A stretch of 6,590 bases of DNA, from NCBI GenBank assembly GCA_002325605.1, contig DCSM01000037.1, positions 1 through 6,590 of the forward strand. The letters are read 5' to 3'. This DNA is from Chloroflexaceae bacterium UBA1466. GTDB lineage: Bacteria > Chloroflexota > Chloroflexia > Chloroflexales > Chloroflexaceae. A program made the position numbers and the translations under genes. Position 1 is the first letter of the stretch; each line of letters begins with the position of its first letter. Of this stretch, positions 1-5,967 are shown in pieces. Under the pieces are notes generated by a model. That model was not told the origin of the DNA, searched no databases, and saw only the letters and a program-made list of their open reading frames with translations.

Positions 1-853
1 TTCCCCCCCGCAACTTGGCCCCAATGAAGGGGAAAGCTAAACCCGCGAAATTGCTTCCTCCCCCAACGCAAGCTACGATGATGTCGGGGTAATCGCCCGC
101 CATTTCCATCTGCATCATTGCTTCCTGACCGATAATGGTCTGGTGCAACATCACGTGGTTCAGAACGCTCCCTAACGCATAGTTAGTCTTATCATCTTGC
201 ACCGCAACCTCAACGGCCTCGCTAATCGCAATGCCCAAGCTGCCCCCGTTATCTGGGTCACGCTCCAGAATAGCCCGCCCTGATGCGGTTTCCAGGCTGG
301 GGCTAGGCACAACCCGGGCCTTGAACGCTTCCATCAAAATCCGCCGATAAGGTTTTTGATAGTAGCTTACCTTCACCATATAGACCAAGACCTTCAGCCC
401 AAACAAGCTCCCCGCATGAGCCAAAGCTGACCCCCATTGCCCCGCCCCGGTCTCGGTTGTCAGGCACTTGATCCCCTCTTGCTGATTGTAATAGGCTTGA
501 GCTACCGCTGTATTTGACTTATGGCTTCCCGTTGGGCTAACCCCTTCATACTTATAATAGATCCGGGCCGGCGTATCCAGAAATTGCTCTAAGCGTCGAG
601 CGCGATATAATGGTGAAGGTCGCCACTGCCGCAAGACTTCCTGGACTTCTTCAGGAATCTCAATGGTCCGTTCCTGGCTTACTTCTTGGGCAATCAGGGC
701 CGGGGGGAATAAAAATGCGAGATCATCCGCCGTAAGGGGCAGCCCCGTACCAGGATGCAACGCAGGCGGTGGGGGCGTTGGCAAATCCGCTTGAATGTTA
801 TACCAGACCGTCGGCATGTGGTCTTCGGTCAAGATATATTTGATGGTCTTCAC
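1..853 (-). CDS. trpB: Tryptophan synthase beta chain, TrpB2-type (N-terminal part, cut by left edge)
   Basis: This is a PLP-dependent enzyme of the TrpB2 (TrpB-like) family, which condenses indole with L-serine to give L-tryptophan in the cytoplasm. The reading frame is open from a GTG at 853 to the left edge, giving 284 codons of a family usually around 430-450 residues long. Visible motifs are WRPSPLYRARRLE followed by YYKYEGVSPTGSHKSN, with the Schiff-base lysine at about K112. TTETGAGQWG lies at about 132-141 and holds the catalytic-type Glu (E134). The PLP-phosphate loop GGGSN is at about 264-268. The extended N-terminus (MKTIKYILTEDHMPTVWYNI) and the GSHKSN context fit TrpB2 rather than classical TrpB1. 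The GTG start is chosen because AAAGGA lies 6 nt upstream and the protein begins at the usual family N-terminus. No trpA or other trp gene is visible, which is common for TrpB2, thought to salvage free indole. The C-terminal third is outside the window. Confidence 0.93.
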   Translation of the reverse strand, partial: MKTIKYILTEDHMPTVWYNIQADLPTPPPPALHPGTGLPLTADDLAFLFPPALIAQEVSQERTIEIPEEVQEVLRQWRPSPLYRARRLEQFLDTPARIYYKYEGVSPTGSHKSNTAVAQAYYNQQEGIKCLTTETGAGQWGSALAHAGSLFGLKVLVYMVKVSYYQKPYRRILMEAFKARVVPSPSLETASGRAILERDPDNGGSLGIAISEAVEVAVQDDKTNYALGSVLNHVMLHQTIIGQEAMMQMEMAGDYPDIIVACVGGGSNFAGLAFPFIGAKLRGG

Positions 854-859
854 AGCCTA

Positions 860-865
860 TCCTTT
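860..865 (-). promoter_or_regulatory. Ribosome binding site for the GTG start of trpB2
   Basis: Read on the minus strand this is AAAGGA, 6 nt before the GTG at 853-851. It supports the non-ATG start; no better in-frame ATG lies near the family N-terminus. Confidence 0.6.
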
Positions 866-900
866 CAGAGTTTTCAAACAAAATCATCCACCCAAGTTTA

Positions 901-909
901 TGGTACAAT
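901..909 (+). promoter_or_regulatory. Probable extended -10 promoter of the permease gene
   Basis: TGG followed by TACAAT (904-909) is an extended -10 element with five of six consensus bases. The expected -35 position (about 881-886, aaatca) is poor, so the extended TG would have to compensate. The predicted start near 916 gives a leader of about 26 nt containing the GGGAGA ribosome binding site. On the opposite strand TATTGT (905-910) overlaps the same box and could drive trpB2, but it lacks a credible -35. Confidence 0.45.
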
Positions 910-941
910 AGTTAGAGTTCGCTTAAAAAAGGGAGATCCTT

Positions 942-1868
942 ATGCAGTGGTTAAATGCGATTCTTGCCAACCCCGTGTTGGTCAGAGAAATGCGCGGGAG
1001 GATGCGCGGCTATCGGGCCCCGCTCATTTTGAGTAGCTACTTATTGCTGACCGGCCTTGTAACGCTCCTGGTCTACCTCTCAATTACGAGCAATGCTTCG
1101 AGCGGTGATCCCAGTCAAGGCCGTATGATTGGGAAAGCCATCTTCCTGACGGTTATGACGGCGGCGCTGATCCAAGTTTGCCTTATCACCCCCTCCCTAA
1201 CGGCGGGAAGTATTGTAGGGGAAAAGGAACACCAAAGTTACGATCTGCTGATTACAACGCTTCTTTCGCCCTGGCAGATTATCTTGGGAAAACTAACTTC
1301 GGCTTTAGCCTTTATCATCCTGCTCATCGGCGCTGTTTTCCCCTTAGCTTCGCTGGCCTTTCTCTTTGGGGGCGTGACCGGGACGGAGCTAGGCATCGCG
1401 CTCATCGGGCTCCTTACGACGGCCTTCCTCTGTGCAACCGTGGGCCTCTTTTGGTCAACCGTCATGCGCGGAACGTTGGGCGCTACCGTGATGGCCCAGG
1501 GAACGGTCATCCTTTCCCTCCTTGGCATACCTTTTCTTTGGGCGATCATCCTTGCAATCTTCCATGAAGCCTTCAATAATTTCGATAACTTTCAACATGG
1601 AATTAGCTGGCTGGGCTTAATTCTTAGGTACAGCATCTTTCTGCTCATCTGTGCCCACCCTTTTATCGCTTTAGGCTGGACCGAGATTCTCCTCACAGAA
1701 GATAAAGGGCCCTTTATCCTTAGAGATTGGAACGGGATGATCTCATTACCTTCACCTTGGTTGGTCTATACCTTCATTACCCTTTTGTTCGCTGGCATGT
1801 TTCTTATCCTTAGCACACGGCTCATTAAGCCCGTGGAATATCGGCCCAAGAAAAAAAGGGGAATTTAA
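942..1868 (+). CDS. ABC-2-like transporter permease subunit
   Basis: This is a 308-residue integral membrane protein resembling permease subunits of ABC-2-type exporters; the substrate cannot be predicted. The cytoplasmic N-terminus reads NPVLVREMRGRMRGYRAP, a common opening of this group. About seven hydrophobic segments are visible, at roughly 27-49, 65-87, 116-142, 150-172, 181-206, 222-246 and 273-292. The loop GEKEHQSYDLLITTLLSPWQ, followed by IILGK (about 93-117), matches the conserved cytoplasmic coupling-type loop of ABC-2 permeases (usually GE.E.GT.dLLl.TpLs..ei..GK). The tail is basic (RPKKKRG), as expected for the cytoplasm. GGGAGA lies 6 nt before the ATG. The gene is divergent from trpB2 and converges with the lipoprotein gene 3 bp away. 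No ATPase gene is adjacent, so a partner would have to be encoded elsewhere. The family call is fairly secure; the function is open. Confidence 0.85.
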   Translation: MQWLNAILANPVLVREMRGRMRGYRAPLILSSYLLLTGLVTLLVYLSITSNASSGDPSQGRMIGKAIFLTVMTAALIQVCLITPSLTAGSIVGEKEHQSYDLLITTLLSPWQIILGKLTSALAFIILLIGAVFPLASLAFLFGGVTGTELGIALIGLLTTAFLCATVGLFWSTVMRGTLGATVMAQGTVILSLLGIPFLWAIILAIFHEAFNNFDNFQHGISWLGLILRYSIFLLICAHPFIALGWTEILLTEDKGPFILRDWNGMISLPSPWLVYTFITLLFAGMFLILSTRLIKPVEYRPKKKRGI

Positions 1869-1871
1869 GAT

Positions 1872-3905
1872 TTAGCGCATTCCAATCAATTCTACGGCAT
1901 CTAATTCGGTCCAGTTTGCGCCCCCCTTCTGATCAATCGTTAAACGGGCCCCGACAATACGGTGCAAAGTTGGCTGAAAGGGAATCGCTAAAACATTAGG
2001 GCATTCGGCTGCAAGGGCCGTTGTATTTGTATAGACCGTAGTATAGGCCCCTAACTCATCTAAAAGTTCGACCTTGCCAATGAAGCCTGGCTGATGATTT
2101 TGATGAATGTTGATTTTGGAAGCATAGACAGGTGTATCAAACCGAACTTCCAGCGTATCTATACCATTGGGGTCTGCCGAAGCCCAAGCATTATTGCTAT
2201 CCTGGCAGCCTTGCACATCGGGCGGGCCCGTCACCCCGTCGGGCCCGTAGTTCGTATCATACTGCGTACTGGCCGTGGCGCTGGCAGCCCATTGGCTAAG
2301 GAGGGCGGTGTTGGTGGGGCCTTGCGCTGGAAGGTTGGGATTGGGTGCGCCAGAAGTATCTGAAGGGAAGCGCAAAGCGGTCAAAGCACTGTATTCTCCG
2401 CTATTATCGCTGACCCAGACCGTTCCATTAGGCGAAGCTGCAATGCCATTCGGGAGACTAAACTCACCAGGCTTAGGGGTTGTACCAGGTTGGGCCGTCG
2501 CCCCGACTTGATCCAGAAGGGAACCATTAGGGGCAAGCTTTAGAATTCCCTGGCCCCACGTAGCAATGTAGACGTTCCCTCGGCTATCTAAGGCAATCGC
2601 GCCCGCCGTAATCCCTCCAGGCATCACACCTTCACCCAGCCGGGCTACGATCTGGCCCTTCTGGTCGAGCCTGAGAACGGTTTTTCCAATCGTTTCAGCG
2701 ATAAAGAGATTGCCCTCCGCATCAACCGCTAAGTCGTTTGGCGAAATGTTGGGAGGAAGTTCCAACCGTTCAATGAAGCTGCCATCATTTCCATTGAAGC
2801 GTACAATGCTATTGTTGATATGGCTATCCAGCGCATAGACGCTCCCGTCGGGGCCCACCGCGATATGTTGGGGCGACATCAAGCCAAACTGGCCAGGCCC
2901 TTCCCCTGTTTGGCCCCAACGCAAGCCCAACGTCCCATCTGGGCGGAACCTTGTTATCGCATTGCGCCCGTAATCGGCTACAAAAACATCCCCTTTAGGC
3001 CCCAGGGCAACGTCGTGGGCATCTAAAAGTTCTTCCTTGCCAAAGGTTGAGATGAGCTTCCCATCAGCGCCCAGAACCCAGATACCTCTTCCCCGTTCAG
3101 CCAAGTAGACCGTCCCATCGGGGCCAATATCCAGCCCACGAGCTAAAACAAACCGCCCATTGCGGGGCCCTTCACTACTTCCCACCCGCAGCACAAAACC
3201 TGGTGGGCCTTCAATGAGCAAAAGGGGTTGAAGAGCATGATCCGCAGGAATCGGGGTGGGGGAAGGAGGGGGCGCAAAAAAGTCAATACTCCGGACAACC
3301 TTATCGAAGATTGTTCCTTGGCTTTCCCAAGCCGCAGGAGCCGCTTGCCCCAAGATCCGGACAATTTGCGAGGGAGCCAGCAAGACCACCAATTTCCCAT
3401 AAGGGGTAAGGACTGAGGTTTGGGAAATGGTCAAGGCCGCACTAAGGTTAGCTTCTAAGGCCGCCTGCCCGTTGACGGTGAAGGGTAAGGTAGCCCCCAA
3501 CATGTGCCCCGCCCTTTGTAAGCCAAGGCTGCTATTGCGAAAGTAGCTTTGGACATCATGCTGCTCCGTGCTGGGCGAAGCTAACAACGGTGTTGCGTCA
3601 ATCTTGATCACCAGTTGGTCACCGAGGGTTAGGGATTCAAGGGCTTCCTTCGTGGGCGCAATTTCTATGGTATTAGAAATCCGCCGCGTAGCCCAGTTTC
3701 GGGGATAACGGAGGCTGAACCCTTCCCGCTGAAGGCGCAAGAGGGAAGTAAGGGCTAAAGGTGAAGGTGAAAGGGCCAAAGTCGGCGTTAAACTTGGCGC
3801 TGAAGGTAGGGGAGCTAAGGTTTGCGGGAACGGTGGGAAACTACAGGCCACCAAGAAGCAGCTAAGGAGAAAACAAAGGAAACCAGACTTAATAGAACGC
3901 AACAT
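1872..3905 (-). CDS. Lipoprotein with PsbP-like, NHL-propeller and galactose-binding-like domains
   Basis: This 677-residue protein has a lipoprotein signal peptide: basic MLRSIK, a hydrophobic core, then lipobox LVAC with the lipidated Cys at 21. It should be anchored on the outer face of the cytoplasmic membrane. A Pro/Ser/Thr-rich tether (22-55) follows. Residues about 58-212, opening with EGFSLRYPRNW, resemble PsbP-like or DUF1795-like domains. After a second Pro-rich linker (211-221), residues about 230-515 carry six NHL-type repeats, with cores such as LDIGPDGTVYLAE, VALGPKGDVFVAD, IAVGPDGSVYALD, LAVDAEGNLFIAE, IALDSRGNVYIAT and IAASPNGTVWVSD, probably a six-bladed beta-propeller. Residues about 536-675 form a discoidin- or galactose-binding-like domain (SQWAASATASTQY, then NNAWASADPNGIDTLEVRF); Cys567 and Cys635 could pair. 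No catalytic residues are evident, so a binding or scaffold role at the cell surface is inferred. The gene lies 87 bp downstream of the receiver/RodZ-like gene in the same direction. The start ATG has only a weak AGAAG upstream, but its signal peptide is convincing. Confidence 0.88.
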   Translation of the reverse strand: MLRSIKSGFLCFLLSCFLVACSFPPFPQTLAPLPSAPSLTPTLALSPSPLALTSLLRLQREGFSLRYPRNWATRRISNTIEIAPTKEALESLTLGDQLVIKIDATPLLASPSTEQHDVQSYFRNSSLGLQRAGHMLGATLPFTVNGQAALEANLSAALTISQTSVLTPYGKLVVLLAPSQIVRILGQAAPAAWESQGTIFDKVVRSIDFFAPPPSPTPIPADHALQPLLLIEGPPGFVLRVGSSEGPRNGRFVLARGLDIGPDGTVYLAERGRGIWVLGADGKLISTFGKEELLDAHDVALGPKGDVFVADYGRNAITRFRPDGTLGLRWGQTGEGPGQFGLMSPQHIAVGPDGSVYALDSHINNSIVRFNGNDGSFIERLELPPNISPNDLAVDAEGNLFIAETIGKTVLRLDQKGQIVARLGEGVMPGGITAGAIALDSRGNVYIATWGQGILKLAPNGSLLDQVGATAQPGTTPKPGEFSLPNGIAASPNGTVWVSDNSGEYSALTALRFPSDTSGAPNPNLPAQGPTNTALLSQWAASATASTQYDTNYGPDGVTGPPDVQGCQDSNNAWASADPNGIDTLEVRFDTPVYASKINIHQNHQPGFIGKVELLDELGAYTTVYTNTTALAAECPNVLAIPFQPTLHRIVGARLTIDQKGGANWTELDAVELIGMR

Positions 3906-3969
3906 TAATCTTCTGCTACTTTCTAGGTGTTTGCGTATGAACAGGGAAATTCGTTACCTTCAGCGTTGG

Positions 3970-3981
3970 TTCAGGCCTGAA
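3970..3981. repeat. 12-bp perfect palindrome between the regulator and lipoprotein genes
   Basis: TTCAGGCCTGAA is a perfect inverted repeat without a loop, 11 bp past the regulator stop. CTTCAG (3958-3963) can also pair with CTGAAG (3977-3982) across a 13-nt loop. There is no T-tract on either strand, so this is not a convincing intrinsic terminator and readthrough into the lipoprotein gene remains possible. No clear promoter for the lipoprotein gene was found in the 87-bp gap. Confidence 0.4.
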
Positions 3982-3992
3982 GAAGGGCTAAA

Positions 3993-5858
3993 CTAAGGCG
4001 AAAGAGGTCGGGTTAGCTCCACAGTTGAGGAAAGGATGGTCGAGCCAGTCAGGATTTTAGTTGTGGTCATGGTCGGTGATGGTGATAATGTCGGTGTGGG
4101 GCTAGGTTTGGCTGTTGGGCGACGCGTCGGGGTCAGCTTCGGTTTTGGGGTCACTGTCGCGGTAGCCGTAGCCGTAGCCTTTCTAAGCAGCAAACTTCCG
4201 CCCCAAGTTTGCAACTGCCCCTTATCAAAGAAGAAAATGCCAGTTCCCCCAACAAATAAAGCCAGCAGAATAGCAGCTACCCAGATTGGCCAGCGCGGGA
4301 GCGGAGCTTGCTCAGAAGAAGAAAGATAACCCAAGGCCGGTGGAGGTTCAATGGGTGGAGTATAGAAGTTGCGTTGATACTCCTCCATTGCTTGAGCAAC
4401 ATCTAGCCCCAAATAGATGGTGTAGGAACGCAGCATCTGCGCCGCAACCACACTATGGGGTAGAAGGGAAAATTTCTCCTCTTCCATCCCCTGCAAATAC
4501 CACATCCGAATTTTAAGATCACTTTCAGCTTGAACTAAAGTAATCCGCCGGTGACGGCGCGCAGCATGAAGCCGTTGCCCAAGCGACATATTAGCGGACA
4601 ACGAGTTTGGCAGATCAGCAGTGGTTGCAGCATCTTGGGAGCGCAGAAGAGCCAATTCTTCTGCCTCATCCATAAAAACTGAAGGCCCACTTTGGGTCTT
4701 CAAAGGTGGAACTGCCTCCGAATTGGGCATAGGGGGGATTTCTTCCCCTAAAATGGAAGCTGGCTTTTCATAGCCCGCAAACAAGTTCAGTGGCGTAGCT
4801 CGTGGTTTATCAGCTTCAATGGGATAGCCTGGCTCTGAAGGAAGCAACCGTGTAACCTGGGATTCCATAGGTGAAGCTTCAGCCGACGGGGAAGGCTGAT
4901 CGTTGGATAAGAGCGTTGTCTGCAAAGCTTGCGTGACCAAAGGTACTTCAGGTCTTCCTTCACCTTCGCCAGAGCTATCCATTCCCTGGCCCTCGGCCAA
5001 CCCTTGCGACGAATCTTTTTCTGAAGGGGTAACTTTGAAGAGATTGTTGTAGGTTGTAGCCAGCAAAGGGTTTTGAGTAAACCAACGTACAACTGGATTG
5101 AGCGGAGGTTTTTCAGGCCCTTCAGGCCCTTCAGCAGAAGGGAGCGCATCATTTGGCGCTGGTGGGGCCTCTGAAGGGAGCGGCAGAGTCTCTTCAGAAG
5201 CTGGGAAAGGAGTCGCCTCTTCTATGGCTTCTACGGGGAGCGGAGCCTCTGAAGGGAGCGGCAGAGTCTCTTCAGAAGCTGGCAAAGGAGTCGCCTCTTC
5301 TGTAGCTTCTACGGGAAGCGGGAGCGAATCAGTTAGCTCAAGCTGCGTTGGCAAAGGAGGCCCTTCAATTTCAGCAAGCTCAGTTTTCACCGCTTCTGGG
5401 GGAAGGAGAAACGCAAAAGCTGGCTTTTCCTCTTCTTTGGCATGAACAAGCTCGGCTTCACTAACCGCAAGCTCTGGCGGCGGTGCGAGCGCAGCTGAAT
5501 GAGGTGCGCGGCCCCGTAACCGCAGCCGCAACCGAGTCAAAAGCTCAATTGAGCGATAGGGCTTGGTGAGATAATCTACTGCGCCTAGCTCAAGTCCATG
5601 GATAACCGATTCCTCTTTCCCATTAGTAGTCAAGACTAAAACTAGAACCTGTTTCGCCAGCTGCTCAAGAAGCTTCCAGCCTTCGCCCTGCGCCATCTCA
5701 ACTTCTAAGAGAACCAAGGCTGGTTGGTGAGTCGTAAGCAATTGCTCGGCAAGCACAAGATGCGGAGCCGAAAAGACTTGATACCCCTCTTGCTCAAGCA
5801 ACGTTTCTAGGCTGGCCAAGAGTGCCACGTCTTCGTCTATGATTAGGATGGTAGCCAA
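3993..5858 (-). CDS. Receiver domain fused to RodZ-type HTH, membrane helix and Thr/Pro-rich tail
   Basis: This composite protein is 621 residues from the preferred TTG, or 630 from the ATG at 5885 (numbering below uses 630). Residues about 11-124 form a response-regulator receiver: ATILIIDEDV with acidic pocket D17/E18, conserved T86 in LVLTTNG, and Y105 and K108 in GAVDYLTKPY. The phosphoacceptor position reads LVLLEVEM, so Asp is replaced by Glu (E61). Residues 125-430 are a low-complexity Pro/Glu/Ser linker with two 26-residue tandem repeats (190-215, 216-241). Residues about 434-506 match the RodZ cytoplasmic helix-turn-helix: SLGQRLHAARRHRRITLVQA, KIRMWYLQGMEEEKFSLLP, then MLRSYTIYLGLD. 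One membrane helix lies at about 533-553. The outer part is a roughly 60-residue Thr/Pro/Ala tail (TATATATVTPKPK), not the usual RodZ outer domain. In RodZ the HTH binds MreB, so a role linking signalling to cell shape or envelope is plausible but inferred. The lipoprotein gene follows downstream; mnmG is divergent. The start is chosen on GAGGAG spacing and promoter position. Confidence 0.87.
   Translation of the reverse strand: MATILIIDEDVALLASLETLLEQEGYQVFSAPHLVLAEQLLTTHQPALVLLEVEMAQGEGWKLLEQLAKQVLVLVLTTNGKEESVIHGLELGAVDYLTKPYRSIELLTRLRLRLRGRAPHSAALAPPPELAVSEAELVHAKEEEKPAFAFLLPPEAVKTELAEIEGPPLPTQLELTDSLPLPVEATEEATPLPASEETLPLPSEAPLPVEAIEEATPFPASEETLPLPSEAPPAPNDALPSAEGPEGPEKPPLNPVVRWFTQNPLLATTYNNLFKVTPSEKDSSQGLAEGQGMDSSGEGEGRPEVPLVTQALQTTLLSNDQPSPSAEASPMESQVTRLLPSEPGYPIEADKPRATPLNLFAGYEKPASILGEEIPPMPNSEAVPPLKTQSGPSVFMDEAEELALLRSQDAATTADLPNSLSANMSLGQRLHAARRHRRITLVQAESDLKIRMWYLQGMEEEKFSLLPHSVVAAQMLRSYTIYLGLDVAQAMEEYQRNFYTPPIEPPPALGYLSSSEQAPLPRWPIWVAAILLALFVGGTGIFFFDKGQLQTWGGSLLLRKATATATATVTPKPKLTPTRRPTAKPSPTPTLSPSPTMTTTKILTGSTILSSTVELTRPLSP
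4162..4179 (-). repeat. Three hexamer repeats coding for the Thr-Ala tail
   Basis: GTAGCC occurs three times in a row on the plus strand. On the coding minus strand it gives alternating Ala and Thr codons in the extracytoplasmic TATATATVT stretch. Such arrays are prone to slippage, but steps of 6 bp keep the frame. Confidence 0.7.
5112..5129 (-). repeat. Two 9-bp direct repeats in the linker of the receiver/RodZ-like gene
   Basis: TTCAGGCCC is repeated twice exactly, followed by a partial third copy (TTCAG). It codes for GPEGPE (residues 253-258) in the disordered linker, and the 9-bp unit keeps the frame. Confidence 0.65.
5163..5318 (-). repeat. Tandem 78-bp in-frame duplication in the linker region
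   Basis: The units 5163-5240 and 5241-5318 differ at about 6 of 78 positions by eye. Each encodes 26 residues beginning LPVEA and ending LPLPSEAP (residues 190-215 and 216-241), with two differences between the protein copies (T195/I221 and L201/F227). High identity at DNA level, including third positions, points to a fairly recent duplication. Confidence 0.9.
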
Positions 5859-5864
5859 CAAAAA

Positions 5865-5870
5865 CTCCTC
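5865..5870 (-). promoter_or_regulatory. Ribosome binding site that decides a TTG start
   Basis: Read on the minus strand this is GAGGAG, six bases before an in-frame TTG at 5858-5856. Starting there gives MATILIIDEDV, the usual length for a receiver N-terminus. The ATG at 5885 has no purine-rich site upstream (CTATCCAAACG) and would leave a leader of only about 11 nt from the predicted transcription start. Confidence 0.65.
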
Positions 5871-5878
5871 GAATCCTT

Positions 5879-5907
5879 TTGACATCGTTTGGATAGAACG
5901 CTATTAT
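5879..5907 (+). promoter_or_regulatory. Strong sigma-70-type promoter for mnmG
   Basis: TTGACA (5879-5884, perfect -35) is followed by a 17-bp spacer and TATTAT (5902-5907, five of six -10 bases). Transcription should start near 5914, giving a leader of about 54 nt before the mnmG ATG. The -35 box lies within the first codons of the longer version of the divergent gene, another reason to prefer the shorter TTG start for that gene. Confidence 0.7.
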
Positions 5908-5931
5908 AACATGGCCTGGGGTTCAAAACAA
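5903..5931 (-). promoter_or_regulatory. Sigma-70-type promoter for the receiver/RodZ-like gene
   Basis: On the minus strand TTGTTT (5931-5926) is followed by a 17-bp spacer and a perfect TATAAT (5908-5903). The predicted start is near 5896. Its -10 box overlaps the plus-strand -10 box of mnmG by five bases, so the two promoters cannot be occupied at the same time. Confidence 0.62.
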
Positions 5932-5967
5932 AAACCTTTTTCAGCGGGCCCCCGCAGAGGGTGCTAC

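Noticed and set aside
755..1036. Plus-strand 93-residue open frame spanning the trpB2 start and the permease start
   Set aside because: It runs antisense to trpB2, crosses the promoter gap and overlaps the permease in another frame; the two flanking genes are clearly real.
3143..3400. Minus-strand 85-residue open frame within the lipoprotein gene
   Set aside because: It is an alternative frame of the lipoprotein coding region with no recognisable domain.
3958..3982. Possible intrinsic terminator after the receiver/RodZ-like gene
   Set aside because: The palindrome and the alternative 6-bp stem have no following T-tract on either strand.
5163..5318. Possible CRISPR-like or mobile repeat
   Set aside because: There are only two adjacent units without spacers, both in frame and coding for linker; it is a simple tandem duplication.
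5098..5445. Plus-strand 115-residue Ser/Gly-rich open frame
   Set aside because: It is antisense to the low-complexity linker of the receiver/RodZ-like gene; its repeats mirror the 78-bp duplication, and it lacks a ribosome binding site or family resemblance.
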